From: Agrobacterium cucumeris
GTDB taxonomy: Bacteria > Pseudomonadota > Alphaproteobacteria > Rhizobiales > Rhizobiaceae
Length of the DNA stretch: 64,000 nucleotides
Assembly (NCBI RefSeq): GCF_030036535.1
Contig: NZ_CP080387.1
Coordinates: forward strand, 124,001-188,000
Direction: 5' to 3'
Every line of letters begins with the position of its first letter. Positions within the stretch are counted from its first letter, which is position 1. Shown piece by piece: positions 15,522 through 24,564 of this stretch. The notes beneath the pieces were generated by a model. The model was not told the origin of the DNA. It made no database searches and saw only the letters and a list, made by a program, of their open reading frames with translations. The position numbers and the translations under genes are program-made.

Positions 15522-17786
15522 ATGCAGCGCACTTCCTTTGCAGAAGCTGAAATCGCCGATCACGCGGACTTCGAAGCCATCGGTTTGCAGGCGCAGGCCG
15601 CGACGGATGGTCTTTGGCTGGATGCTATCGGCTATCCTGCCCATTGGGCCGCATTTACCGTTGCGCGTAAGTCGGCGCAGGAAATTACGGTTTCGGCGGG
15701 CCGCTATGTCGCCGGGGAAATCGTTTATGCGCAGGAAGCGCCGAACGATTTGAACCTCCAGATTTACATCCCGGCGGCAGCTTCCGACCAGCGTTGGGTT
15801 GCCATCCTTCTGCGCGGTAAGGAGGTGACGGACACGGCAACCCGCCCGTTTGAAACATCCGATGATCCCGAAACCAGCGTGATCGTCAACCGCACCACGC
15901 CCAAGACAATCCGCCGGGTTGTGGAACTCATCGTCCAGCCGGGCGATGCGAACCCGGTTCCGGTCAAGCCGGTGGTGGCCTCTACAGATGCTTGCATTGC
16001 CTTCGTGCTGCTGACCTCTTCCGGGGTCGATACCATCGAACCCGGCAACAGCGACCGTGTGAAAACCCTTTACGAAGTCGAAGGCCGCGTGACTGCGCTG
16101 GAAGTCGATCTTGACGGTCTTTTCATGCGGACCGAGACGATTGAAACGCAGATCGTCAATATTCAAGGCAAGCTCACCGAAATTCCCCGTCCGATCATTA
16201 TTCGCCAAATGCAGCGCGATATCGGTGCGGCCCGGCTGAAAGTCGATCTGCCGGACGAGGCGCGCGCCTATGTGTTCGATGACGGCCTTATCCCCGACCG
16301 TTGGGACATGACGCACGTAGACTGGTTAGCGCGGATTGAAGAGGGCGTCCGCTTCGGCTTCGCCGCCGAAGCGCAGGCCCGGCTTGAGGTGCAGGCGGAA
16401 GACGACCCGAAGATTGCGTTTCGTGGTCGCCGCATGGTGCCTGCCTTTGATGAGGTGACGCGTATCGCAAACACTTCGCTGGATGCGACGCTAAATATCT
16501 CGCAGTTGGTGCACACCGAAACCACGCTTGTCCGCAAGGAAGCGTCCCGCGTCCGCATCACGTACGGCCCAACGATGGGCGCTTGCGAGAACGCGGCGGG
16601 TTGGTCCGGCCTTGGAGGCGATTCCAGGGTGGGCCAAATGCTGAACGTCGGTGGCGAGACTTTCGAGGTGGTCTATGTCGGTGCAAATTACGGACCGGGC
16701 CACCAAACCTATGGTGTTAGGCAGGTTCGCTATGAAATCTACAGTGAACCATATTGGCAGTATGTGACCGAAGATGTGGGTGTGAACGGTTCCATATACG
16801 GTCAATCGTTCCTCGTTGCGCAGCCGATGCAGGTGACCAGTCTTGACTTGTCGTTTGCCCGCGTCGGCGCTGACGGTGATGTGCACGTGTTTATCGTTGA
16901 GACCACCACTGGCGGCATGCCGCGTTTTGATGCGGTGCTTGCGCAGGGTAAATTGAACCATGCTGATCTCGTAGTTGGCTGGAACAAAGTGGTTCTTCCG
17001 ATTACGCTCCTTGAAAGCGGAAAGCGGTACGCTTTCGTCACTGTGACGACAGGAGCGCATGCGCTGCACATTTCCGGGTCCAACAAATACACCGGCGGAA
17101 CGCAGTTCCTGACAACTGACGGTGCATTTGCACAGGGTTCGACGGAAACGGATATCTGCTTTCGGCTGAATGCTGCCCGCTACCGCAGCCCGCGCACGGT
17201 TATTCCGATGCAGGCTTTGAACCTCGCGGACGGTATGACGCAGATCGACATGCTGTTCGCCGGTTGGGTTCCGGGTGGTTGTTCTCTCGGTTGGGAAATT
17301 CGGCCATCCGGCTCGACCGTCTGGACGGAACTGGATGACGGTGACCCGGCAGCAAACCCGCTTGTCGGCCTTCCTGCATCGGTGGAATTGCGCATGGTCA
17401 TGATGGGTACTGCTGACTTGCAGCCCATGATCCAGCTTGACCAGAAAGCGATTTCCCGCGTTGCCCGCAACCGCAACAGCATGCGGGCGGTGAGTAAAAG
17501 CTTTCCGTTCGGGTTTGCGACAACCAGCATTCAGACGCAATACACGCTGGATTCCTTCGATCCTGACCGCCACACGTTCACGCCCGCTATCATGGTCGGC
17601 AACACCGTGGTCAATCCTAGCACCACTGAAATCACGGTTGACCCGCAGATGCCTGCGCGCCGGACCTATCTTTCAACCTACATGCTCGGGGCGTCGGCGA
17701 CTGCCGCTCGTATGCGCCCTGCGGCCACCACCAATAATGTCGTGTCAGTGCCCTTCGTGCAGGACGCGTTCATTGCTGCGCTTTAG
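15522..17786 (+). CDS. large tail/baseplate protein of unknown family, 754 aa
   Basis: Large protein between gpI and the tail fiber, where P2 encodes fiber gpH. It begins with an acidic/alanine-rich segment. It has beta-rich blocks with aromatic clusters (YGPGHQTYGVRQVRYEIYSE, then FLVAQPMQVTSLDLSF) like a carbohydrate-binding jelly roll, and a short heptad-like helix near residue 190 (YEVEGRVTALEVDLDGLFMR). The last third repeats beta-hairpin patterns. I infer a structural baseplate or fiber-attachment protein (possibly the DUF4815-type group); no catalytic motif is visible. Confidence 0.7.
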   Translation: MQRTSFAEAEIADHADFEAIGLQAQAATDGLWLDAIGYPAHWAAFTVARKSAQEITVSAGRYVAGEIVYAQEAPNDLNLQIYIPAAASDQRWVAILLRGKEVTDTATRPFETSDDPETSVIVNRTTPKTIRRVVELIVQPGDANPVPVKPVVASTDACIAFVLLTSSGVDTIEPGNSDRVKTLYEVEGRVTALEVDLDGLFMRTETIETQIVNIQGKLTEIPRPIIIRQMQRDIGAARLKVDLPDEARAYVFDDGLIPDRWDMTHVDWLARIEEGVRFGFAAEAQARLEVQAEDDPKIAFRGRRMVPAFDEVTRIANTSLDATLNISQLVHTETTLVRKEASRVRITYGPTMGACENAAGWSGLGGDSRVGQMLNVGGETFEVVYVGANYGPGHQTYGVRQVRYEIYSEPYWQYVTEDVGVNGSIYGQSFLVAQPMQVTSLDLSFARVGADGDVHVFIVETTTGGMPRFDAVLAQGKLNHADLVVGWNKVVLPITLLESGKRYAFVTVTTGAHALHISGSNKYTGGTQFLTTDGAFAQGSTETDICFRLNAARYRSPRTVIPMQALNLADGMTQIDMLFAGWVPGGCSLGWEIRPSGSTVWTELDDGDPAANPLVGLPASVELRMVMMGTADLQPMIQLDQKAISRVARNRNSMRAVSKSFPFGFATTSIQTQYTLDSFDPDRHTFTPAIMVGNTVVNPSTTEITVDPQMPARRTYLSTYMLGASATAARMRPAATTNNVVSVPFVQDAFIAAL

Positions 17787-17794
17787 AGGTTCCC

Positions 17795-17968
17795 ATGGCT
17801 TTCAAGATCGACACGGAAAAATCCTACGATGTGAAGCTTTCGCGCATCGTGAAGTGGGGGCGTTTCACCTTCTACCCCTTGAACATAATCAACATGAGCG
17901 GATCGCTGGTGGCAGGGATCATTGCGCAGGAAGGTGACGAGGTGCTTGACTATGCCAGAGAGGTCTAA
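17795..17968 (+). CDS. small hypothetical tail-region protein, 57 aa
   Basis: Short gene starting at ATG 17795 (AGAGGTTCCC upstream) and ending TAA at 17966-17968. The product begins MAFKIDTEKSYDVKLSRIVK and ends AQEGDEVLDYAREV. A small beta-rich protein with a middle hydrophobic segment (FTFYPLNIINMSGSLVAGII) is predicted. The fiber ATG lies inside its end, showing translational coupling. Function unknown; it may connect or chaperone the fiber. Confidence 0.6.
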   Translation: MAFKIDTEKSYDVKLSRIVKWGRFTFYPLNIINMSGSLVAGIIAQEGDEVLDYAREV

Positions 17969-19412
17969 CGCCTATCAGCTTCCATCTTGGCCGAAGACTC
18001 TCATAGATCGGCCATTGTGGAATGCCACGATGGCCGACCTTCACGCTCGGCTTGAAGCTCGCGAGGAACTGGAAGCATCATTCGAAAGCCTGAAAGCCCA
18101 AGGGATTCAGGCGTCGCTTGATTACATTCAGGTCAACGTCGCGCCGCAGATTGCCAATCTGCAGCAATCCATCACGCTCGCGCAGGAGCAGATTGACCAG
18201 ATCATAATAGGCGGCAAGGCTCCCGACACTCTCAAATTTGGAGGGCGTGAGCCTGCCTACTACGCGACGGCACAAGCTCTTTCCGACGGACTTGCCGGAA
18301 AGGTGCCTAGCACGCGCAAGGTGAACGACAAGGAACTGTCGGGTGATGTGGTCTTGGCGAAGGCTGATGTCGGTCTGGGCAATGCCGATAACACGGCAGA
18401 CAAAGACAAGCCCATCAGTGATGCGCAAAAGGCGGCATTTGAAACGAAAGCCAGTCGGCGAAATCGCCAACTAAACCCGGCGTTCCAAGTTTGCCAAGAT
18501 AGGGCTCTTGGCGCAACTGTCGATGTCGGCACCGCTCAATACGTCATGGACGGCGTCCATGTAAATTCGACGGGTGGCGGCGTTCTCAGGGCGGGGCAAG
18601 TCGCATCTGATACCCCCGGCGGTTCGCCGTATCGGTTCAGAGCAACCGTTCTTACTTCCGATGCCGCTTATGGCACGGGAGACTATTACGGAGTCGTATT
18701 TCCGATTGAGGGTATCGACGTTGCCGACCTCAAATTCGGAACGGCTGACGCTGTGCCGTTCGTATGGCGCGGCGTTGTGAAGCTTCCTCAGGGAAATTAC
18801 GGTCTTTCGTTCACCAACACTAGCCTCACCCGATCCTACGTAAAAATGTTCACGGTGACGGCGGCAGAGGCGAACAAGGATAAGCTGATAACCGCGGTAG
18901 TTCCGGGGTGCAAAACTGGCACGTGGGTGAAGGACAGCAGTGCTTCTGGAATATCCGTTAGAATAACGCTTTCCAGCGGCAGCAGCTTCCTTACGGCCCA
19001 AGAAAACGAGTGGGGCAACGGAAATTTCGTTGCCACGGCTTCCCTTACCCCGTTCATGGCAACGGTAGGGAATGTAGTAGAGGTGGCTGACATCGGCCTT
19101 TACGCCGGAGGGCAATTGCCGGAATGGGAACTTCCCAACATTGGCGACGTCTGGCGGGCTTGCTTGCGCTACTATTTCCGCTCGACCATCAACAGGGTCG
19201 CAATTCCCGACAGCATCACATCAACGGCATCTGATACGAGGACCAAGACTTGCTATCTTGATCTGGGCACGAGAATGCGCGCCGTCCCCGTTGTGGCCGT
19301 GAGTGCAGGGTTTACCGGCTTCGGTGCTGTAGACGCCCTTGCGGCGACCATCAGCGGAAGGCAGGACACCTTCCAAGCCAACAACCTATGGGTCGCTGAC
19401 GCGAGGATTTGA
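17952..19412 (+). CDS. phage tail fiber protein
   Basis: 486 residues from ATG 17952, overlapping the previous small gene. The middle contains the fiber signature VNDKELSGDVVLAKADVGLG followed by NADNTADKDKPISDAQ, a segment repeated across phage receptor-binding fibers. An N-terminal helical trimerisation region (ARLEAREELEASFESLK, then LQQSITLAQEQIDQI) and a large C-terminal beta domain (about residues 185-486) follow the normal attachment-shaft-tip layout. The C-terminal part should choose the host receptor. Confidence 0.87.
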   Translation: MPERSNAYQLPSWPKTLIDRPLWNATMADLHARLEAREELEASFESLKAQGIQASLDYIQVNVAPQIANLQQSITLAQEQIDQIIIGGKAPDTLKFGGREPAYYATAQALSDGLAGKVPSTRKVNDKELSGDVVLAKADVGLGNADNTADKDKPISDAQKAAFETKASRRNRQLNPAFQVCQDRALGATVDVGTAQYVMDGVHVNSTGGGVLRAGQVASDTPGGSPYRFRATVLTSDAAYGTGDYYGVVFPIEGIDVADLKFGTADAVPFVWRGVVKLPQGNYGLSFTNTSLTRSYVKMFTVTAAEANKDKLITAVVPGCKTGTWVKDSSASGISVRITLSSGSSFLTAQENEWGNGNFVATASLTPFMATVGNVVEVADIGLYAGGQLPEWELPNIGDVWRACLRYYFRSTINRVAIPDSITSTASDTRTKTCYLDLGTRMRAVPVVAVSAGFTGFGAVDALAATISGRQDTFQANNLWVADARI

Positions 19413-19414
19413 GA

Positions 19415-19846
19415 ATGATTACTTCTATTCGACGGACTTCTCCACCGCCGTTTACGTCCATTCTGATTGTTATGGGCGACGGAACTTCGTGGGCAGATGA
19501 TCTCTCTATCCCTGCCGATACCCATTTGCGCCGGATGCGGGATGATTGGCTGGCGGCGGGCAACGTGCCAGAAGCATACGTTGCACCTGCTCCTGATATC
19601 CCGCCGATCCCGCGCCTTGGCTTCTGGCTTGCCGCCGCTGAAATCGGCGTCACCAAAGCGGGCGTGAAAGCCCATATCGACGCCATGCCCGAAGGTGTCG
19701 AGAAGCAGCAGGCGATTGTTTATTTCGAGGATGCTCAGAACTATCGGCGCACTGATCCGCTCTTGAACCAGATGGCCGAAGTTGAAAACATCACGCAATC
19801 GCAGCTTGACGACCTCTGGGTATGGGCGCTCGCAAACTACGCCTGA
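19415..19846 (+). CDS. putative tail fiber assembly protein, 143 aa
   Basis: Two bases separate this ATG from the fiber stop, the usual place for a fiber chaperone. The product contains WLAAGNVPEAYVAPAPDIPP and FWLAAAEIGVTKAGVKAHID, a layout seen in small proteins downstream of fibers, and a helical C-terminus ending LDDLWVWALANYA. Fiber-assembly function is inferred from position and from this helical pattern, not from a diagnostic motif. Confidence 0.55.
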   Translation: MITSIRRTSPPPFTSILIVMGDGTSWADDLSIPADTHLRRMRDDWLAAGNVPEAYVAPAPDIPPIPRLGFWLAAAEIGVTKAGVKAHIDAMPEGVEKQQAIVYFEDAQNYRRTDPLLNQMAEVENITQSQLDDLWVWALANYA

Positions 19847-19862
19847 TGCTCTCCTGATAATC

Positions 19863-19886
19863 CGCCTCGCCCGATCTGGCGGGGCG
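19863..19886 (+). terminator. hairpin after the fiber genes
   Basis: A nine-pair stem (CGCCTCGCC with GGCGGGGCG, one G-U pair, loop of six) sits in the gap before the sheath gene. There is no T run, so partial termination or RNA processing is more likely than a strong stop. Confidence 0.5.
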
Positions 19887-19956
19887 CTTCCTCATCTCCG
19901 GGTTTGAGCCGGAAACCTCCTTCAAAAATTTGGAACCTTCAACGGAGACCAGCCGA

Positions 19957-21420
19957 ATGGTTGACCTGTCCTATCATCATGGCGTCAAGCTTGTCGAAAG
20001 CGCCGACTCCCCGGCAATCGCACGCGTGACCCGCAGCGGTATTACCTTCGTCAACGGCATCGCGCCGGACGCGGACCCTGCCGCCTTTCCTCTCAATTAT
20101 CCGACCATCGTGCGGTCGTTGACGGCGGCGGCGGCGCTCGGCGCGGCGGGAACGCTGCTGGAAGACATTACCACGGTCTTCAATGAAGGCGGCTCTTGGT
20201 GCATCGTCAACCGTGTCCCCGACAGCGCCGACGCGGCCACGCTGCAAAACAATCTCATCGGTGATCCCGTGGCCCGGACCGGCCTTTATGCCGCACTCCG
20301 CGCCAAGGCACTGACCGGCTATCAGCCGCGTGTCATCATCACTGCCGGAGATACCGGCGCGTGGATTGAGGACGGCGTGGTTTCGGTGGCGCTGACTTCG
20401 CAGGGCGATAACCTGACCGAAGCGCCGGTCGTTACGGCGACGGGCGGCGGCAATGATCCCGGCAAGACGTTGCCGACGCTGGAAGCCGTGATGGGGACCG
20501 GGGCCGACGCCGACAAGGTTGTTTCGGTCAAGGTCGTCACGCCCGGCAAGAAAATGTCGGAACCGCCTGTCCTGACCTTCACGGGCGGCGGGGCGGATGC
20601 TGGCAAGGTGCTGCCGACCGCCACCGCCAATGTCGGCGACGTGGCGAACCCCTTCGTTTCGGCGCTGAATGCCATCACCCCGAAAATCCGCGCGCGTGCC
20701 TATATCTCGGGTCCGAACACGACCGACGCCGAAGCCGTGCGCTTCCGCCAGACGGTCAATGGCGGGCGCATCCTCATCATCGATCCGAAGGTGATCAAGA
20801 ACGTCAACGGCGTGCCGGTCACGAAGCCTGTTGCGGCTGTCTTCGCTGGCGTCCGCGCCCGTGTTGTGGCATCGGCGGAAGGCTTCTCCGGGTCGGTATC
20901 GAACAAGATCATCCGCACCATCGACGGTGTAGCGCGGACGATCTCCTATCCTGATGACAGCAACTACCTGAACGAAAATCAGGTCGCCACGATCATCAAT
21001 GAGCGCGGCGGTTTCAGGACGTGGGGTAGCCGTCTCGCGATTGATGATCCGCTGTGGCAGTTCGACAGCGTTCGCGCCACCGCCGACATGATCAACGAGT
21101 CTCTTGAAGACCTGTATTTCCTCTACGTGGATCGCAAGACCACGAAGGGCAATTTCAAGATGCTCATCGAAGACGGAAACGCCGCAATGCGTGTCTTCGC
21201 GAAGAACGAAGATATCCTTGGCGGTAGCGTCTGGCTGTCCGACCAGAACGATCCGACCTTGATGGTCAACGGCAAGACCCTGCTTGGGGTCGAATTCGAG
21301 CCGGTTGGCCTCATGGAGCAAATCCACATCACAACCCACCGCAACATCGTCCGCTATCAGTTGCTGATTGACGAGGTGAACGGGGCAATCGAAATCGGCG
21401 CGCTCTCGGTCGCCGCGTAA
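19957..21420 (+). CDS. phage tail sheath protein (P2 FI type)
   Basis: 487 residues from ATG 19957 (GGAGACC upstream). The C-terminal RTWGSRLAIDDPLWQFDSVR, then RFRQTVNGGRILIIDP, and the ending IHITTHRNIVRYQLLIDEVN fit the contractile sheath family (PF04984/PF17482). It surrounds the tube and contracts on infection. Residues about 140-230 carry two copies of a glycine-rich repeat (EAPVVTATGGGNDPGKTLPT and EPPVLTFTGGGADAGKVLPT), an inserted surface domain rather than core sheath fold. Confidence 0.92.
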   Translation: MVDLSYHHGVKLVESADSPAIARVTRSGITFVNGIAPDADPAAFPLNYPTIVRSLTAAAALGAAGTLLEDITTVFNEGGSWCIVNRVPDSADAATLQNNLIGDPVARTGLYAALRAKALTGYQPRVIITAGDTGAWIEDGVVSVALTSQGDNLTEAPVVTATGGGNDPGKTLPTLEAVMGTGADADKVVSVKVVTPGKKMSEPPVLTFTGGGADAGKVLPTATANVGDVANPFVSALNAITPKIRARAYISGPNTTDAEAVRFRQTVNGGRILIIDPKVIKNVNGVPVTKPVAAVFAGVRARVVASAEGFSGSVSNKIIRTIDGVARTISYPDDSNYLNENQVATIINERGGFRTWGSRLAIDDPLWQFDSVRATADMINESLEDLYFLYVDRKTTKGNFKMLIEDGNAAMRVFAKNEDILGGSVWLSDQNDPTLMVNGKTLLGVEFEPVGLMEQIHITTHRNIVRYQLLIDEVNGAIEIGALSVAA

Positions 21421-21431
21421 GGAGCTTTCAC

Positions 21432-21944
21432 ATGGCGCAAAAAACTCTCCCCGCCTACATCCTGCGAAACTGCATGCTGTGGGCGGATCGTCAAAGCAAG
21501 CTCGGGCAGATCGGCGATATCACACCGCCGGTTCCCGAAGCCGTCCGCGAGGACGTGCGCAACGCCGGGATGATCAAGGCCCGCAAGGTCCATCTCGGTT
21601 ACAACGCTCTGGAATTCAGCTTCAAGATGCCGGGCATGGACCCGCAGGTTTTGAAGCTGCACGGCATCAAGATCGGCGAAGAAACGCCCTTCATGATTAC
21701 CGGCGCGCTGGTGGACGAGGACGGCACCACGCATAGCGCGGTGATGACCATTCGCGGCAGGGTCTTCAAGCCGGATGCAGGGACGTGGAAGGCTGGCGAG
21801 CTTTCCGAAAACGACTACGGAGTCGACGTGAACTATTACAAGCTCGAAATCGACGGCGAGCAAATTTACGAGATGGACGATTTTGATTTCAAAGTCGGTG
21901 GCGTCTCGCAGTTCGGCGATATCCGCAACGCCTTGCTGCTGTAA
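21432..21944 (+). CDS. phage major tail tube protein (P2 FII type)
   Basis: 170 residues. The start MAQKTLPAYILRNCMLWADR and VHLGYNALEFSFKMPGMDPQ, then the ending KVGGVSQFGDIRNALLL, match the P2 FII tube family (PF04985). It polymerises around the tape measure to form the inner tube. It lies 11 bases after the sheath stop (AAGGAGCTTT ribosome site), the standard FI-FII pair. Confidence 0.92.
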   Translation: MAQKTLPAYILRNCMLWADRQSKLGQIGDITPPVPEAVREDVRNAGMIKARKVHLGYNALEFSFKMPGMDPQVLKLHGIKIGEETPFMITGALVDEDGTTHSAVMTIRGRVFKPDAGTWKAGELSENDYGVDVNYYKLEIDGEQIYEMDDFDFKVGGVSQFGDIRNALLL

Positions 21945-21982
21945 CGGCTGGCGTTCCTTTCTCCCCCAAATCCTTTCAATCC

Positions 21983-22008
21983 GGCCCGCTTTCTGCGGGC
22001 CATTTTTT
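21983..22008 (+). terminator. strong hairpin with T run after the tube gene
   Basis: GGCCCGC, loop of five, GCGGGCC then ATTTTTT: a textbook intrinsic terminator. Since the tail assembly genes follow without an obvious promoter, it probably only lowers transcription, giving high sheath/tube and low tape-measure levels, or it is read through by an antiterminator. Confidence 0.8.
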
Positions 22009-22019
22009 CAGGTGATACC

Positions 22020-22289
22020 ATGGACGCAATTTCTGTAACGCTCGCCAAGCCGGTCGAGCTTGAGGGCAAGACCTATACCGAACTGACCTTCCGCGAACCG
22101 GAGGTCGGTGATCTCATTGTGGCCGACGAAGTCACTTCGGACATTGCCCGACTGGTCACGCTGCTGGCCCTGATTTCTGAGGTCCCATTGCCTGCCTTCA
22201 AGAAGATCAAGGGCAGCGATTTCAAGGCTATTGTCACTAAGACAAAGCCGCTTTTGGGAAACGACCAGAAGACCACGACTGGCGCATAG
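22020..22289 (+). CDS. tail assembly chaperone E (short product)
   Basis: 89 residues: MDAISVTLAKPVELEGKTYT, then LTFREPEVGDLI. This matches the P2 gpE/Mu gp41 tail assembly family (PF10109). The short form ends at the TAG 22287-22289, past an in-frame GGGAAAC. In P2-like phages the short product and a frameshifted longer product are both needed as chaperones of the tape measure during tail assembly. Confidence 0.85.
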   Translation: MDAISVTLAKPVELEGKTYTELTFREPEVGDLIVADEVTSDIARLVTLLALISEVPLPAFKKIKGSDFKAIVTKTKPLLGNDQKTTTGA

Positions 22290-22411
22290 TCGCCGTTTAC
22301 GTCGCCAACACCACACACACACCGCTCAACGTGATTGAGCGGTGGCCGCCCCGTAAACTCCTGGCTTACTTCGAGACTGCCAAGGAATTCCGAAAAATCA
22401 TGAGAGAGTGA
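22020..22411 (+). CDS. E+E' tail assembly chaperone made by -1 frameshift
   Basis: If the ribosome slips -1 on GGGAAAC (22256-22262), reading continues as RPEDHDWRIVAVYVANT and ends FETAKEFRKIMRE, stopping at TGA 22409-22411. That gives about 130 residues (81 before the slip plus 49 after). The extension has no start of its own, is protein-like (aromatic, charged, helical end) and runs to three bases before the tape-measure ATG. This is the order found in P2 E/E' and lambda G/GT. Confidence 0.85.
22256..22262 (+). promoter_or_regulatory. -1 ribosomal frameshift slippery heptamer GGGAAAC
   Basis: The codons are G GGA AAC in the zero frame, a canonical X-XXY-YYZ heptamer. It is followed within 30 bases by the zero-frame TAG and by a long open -1 frame. 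No strong downstream stem could be confirmed by eye. Confidence 0.82.
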
Positions 22412-22413
22412 CC

Positions 22414-24564
22414 ATGGGTGTCCAGCAAAGCAGCCTCCGCATATCGCTGATCGATGATGCGACGGCCACCGCGAGGCATATTGGCCGGGCGCTGGATGGC
22501 CTGCGGGCGCAATCCGCTTCGGCCATTGCACCGATGCGCGGTTTAATTGGACAGGCGGTCGCGCTCGGCGCTGGTTATTTCGGGGTCACGCGCGGTCTGG
22601 AAGCGACCGCAGGCGCGGCCATCAGTTTCGAGTCAGCATTTGCAGACGTGAAAAAGGTGGTCGAAGCCAACGACGAACAGTTTGAAAACATGCGCCGCAG
22701 CATCCGGCGCATGTCCGGCGAAATCCCGCTGGCCGCAAATGACATTGCCGCACTGTTCGCCGCCGCAGGTGAAAGCGGTATTGCGACCGAAGACTTGCAA
22801 AGCTTCGCGGAAATGGCGGCACGCGTCGGCATCGCCTTCGATCTCGGTGCAGGTGAGGCAGGCGAAAGCCTCGCCAAGCTGAAAACGCAGCTTGGTTTGA
22901 CGGTCGCCGAAACGGGCGACATGGCCGATGCCATCAACCATCTGTCGAACAACATGGCGTCCAAGGCCAAGGATGTGACCGAATTTATGTTGCGGGTCGG
23001 CTCCTTTGGTGAAATGGGCGGCTTCGCGAAAGAAGAACTTGCGGCCATGGGTAGCGCCATGATCTCCGCCGGTTCGGATGCCAGCACGGCGGGAACCGCC
23101 ATGCTGAACGTCATCCGCGCGCTGACGAAAGGCGAGTTTGCCAAGAAGTCGCAGCGGGATGCCGCCAAGGCGCTCGGGCTTCATTTGCCGTCCATCGCCA
23201 AGGATATGCAGAAAGACGCGAAAGGCACCATGCGCAAGGTGCTGACGGCGATTGCGAAAGCGCCGAAGGATAAGCAGGTTTCGTTGCTGTCCGAATTCTT
23301 CGGCGACGAAGCGCGCGCCTTCATGCCGCTGGTCGGCAATATCAAGCTGCTGGATCAAGCGTTAGACAGCGTGGCCGACCGCACGAAATACGCAGGCTCG
23401 GCATTCAATGAGTACATCCAGCGCGCTAGCACCACGCAAAACGTTCTGGACCTGCTTGGGAACAAGATTTCCAATGTCTTTTCGGAAATCGGTGACAGCA
23501 TGTTGCCGACCATCCGCGAGGGCGCGCAGGGCATTGGCGAGGTGCTGGACACGCTCGGCAACCGCGTGACCATCTTCGACCAGATCACGAATTTCACGAA
23601 GGGGTTTGCGCAGGGCTTCGGGTATACCGGCGGCATGAAGGAATTCATGAACGATCTCGGTGACCTGTTGCTTGGGCCTGTTGATCCGAACGCCGCCGAC
23701 CGCATTGGAGCAATCTTCATGCGGGCGAAGGAATGGGGCGCTTCCATCCGCGAATTGAACGAAGCGATAAAGGATAACCCTATCGCCAAGTTTTTCGCGG
23801 AAATGTCCGGTTACGGCTTCCAGCTTTTTGCATGGGGCATGGGTATCTCCATGTTGGCTGGCACCATTCGCAAGCTCGCGGCGGCGTTGTTCGTCTTGTC
23901 TGGTGCAAGCACCCTGATCGGGGCGCTCAAAGTCGCCGGGGGCATCGCTGCGATTGTCGGCGGAAGTACCCCCGCTGCTGCTGCCGGAACCGGGGCGGCA
24001 ACCGCAGCAACCGCCGCCGCCGCTGGCGGTGCTGCCGGTGGATGGTCCTCAATTCTCTTGGGCCTTGCCCGCATGGGCATTTACGGTGGGGCTGGTGCTG
24101 GCGCATACGAACTAGGAAAAGCTGCCTATACGGGCGATACGCCATACAGCCAAGGGAAGGCATGGTTGCCCGGCGTTGAGGATGCTCTTCACAGCATCGG
24201 CAAGTTTTTTTCATCTATTCCAAGCGATCCAGCGCCGCCATCTGTCTCAAGTCAGTTTGCGCTGGACGCGGCGAGGACGGCAAGGGCTAACGGCTTCGGT
24301 GGAAGCACCGACAATCTCCCCGGCAAGACCGCTGATGATCTGGGTATTAAGTCTGTGAGGATTGATGCAGCGTCTCTCTCGGAAATGACTAGGCCGACAG
24401 CTACTCAAGATGTCCGGGTGGTGAACCCGCAGCCACCGAATGTCACGGTGTACGCCACCGCGACAATAACGGGTGTTGCCGATTCCAAGGAAGCCGTGGC
24501 GGCTGCGGCTACTGATCTCGGCAACCAGATCGCGGCAGGCACGGAAGGGCTATTTAGCGACTAG
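22414..24564 (+). CDS. phage tail tape measure protein, TP901 family
   Basis: 716 residues from ATG 22414. Residues about 80-240 (FESAFADVKKVVEANDEQFE, then AFDLGAGEAGESLAKLKTQL, then MASKAKDVTEFMLRVGSFGE) are the TP901 core tape-measure motif. Two hydrophobic stretches, at about 475-535 (GFQLFAWGMGISMLAG, then LIGALKVAGGIAAIVG) and in an Ala-rich run just after, would thread the membrane. The length sets the tail length. The final stop overlaps the stop of a gene on the other strand. Confidence 0.92.
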   Translation: MGVQQSSLRISLIDDATATARHIGRALDGLRAQSASAIAPMRGLIGQAVALGAGYFGVTRGLEATAGAAISFESAFADVKKVVEANDEQFENMRRSIRRMSGEIPLAANDIAALFAAAGESGIATEDLQSFAEMAARVGIAFDLGAGEAGESLAKLKTQLGLTVAETGDMADAINHLSNNMASKAKDVTEFMLRVGSFGEMGGFAKEELAAMGSAMISAGSDASTAGTAMLNVIRALTKGEFAKKSQRDAAKALGLHLPSIAKDMQKDAKGTMRKVLTAIAKAPKDKQVSLLSEFFGDEARAFMPLVGNIKLLDQALDSVADRTKYAGSAFNEYIQRASTTQNVLDLLGNKISNVFSEIGDSMLPTIREGAQGIGEVLDTLGNRVTIFDQITNFTKGFAQGFGYTGGMKEFMNDLGDLLLGPVDPNAADRIGAIFMRAKEWGASIRELNEAIKDNPIAKFFAEMSGYGFQLFAWGMGISMLAGTIRKLAAALFVLSGASTLIGALKVAGGIAAIVGGSTPAAAAGTGAATAATAAAAGGAAGGWSSILLGLARMGIYGGAGAGAYELGKAAYTGDTPYSQGKAWLPGVEDALHSIGKFFSSIPSDPAPPSVSSQFALDAARTARANGFGGSTDNLPGKTADDLGIKSVRIDAASLSEMTRPTATQDVRVVNPQPPNVTVYATATITGVADSKEAVAAAATDLGNQIAAGTEGLFSD

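Noticed and set aside
14871..21339. Long antisense frames under gpI, the large tail protein and the sheath gene
   Set aside because: Same shadow effect; the sense genes are clear members of known phage families.
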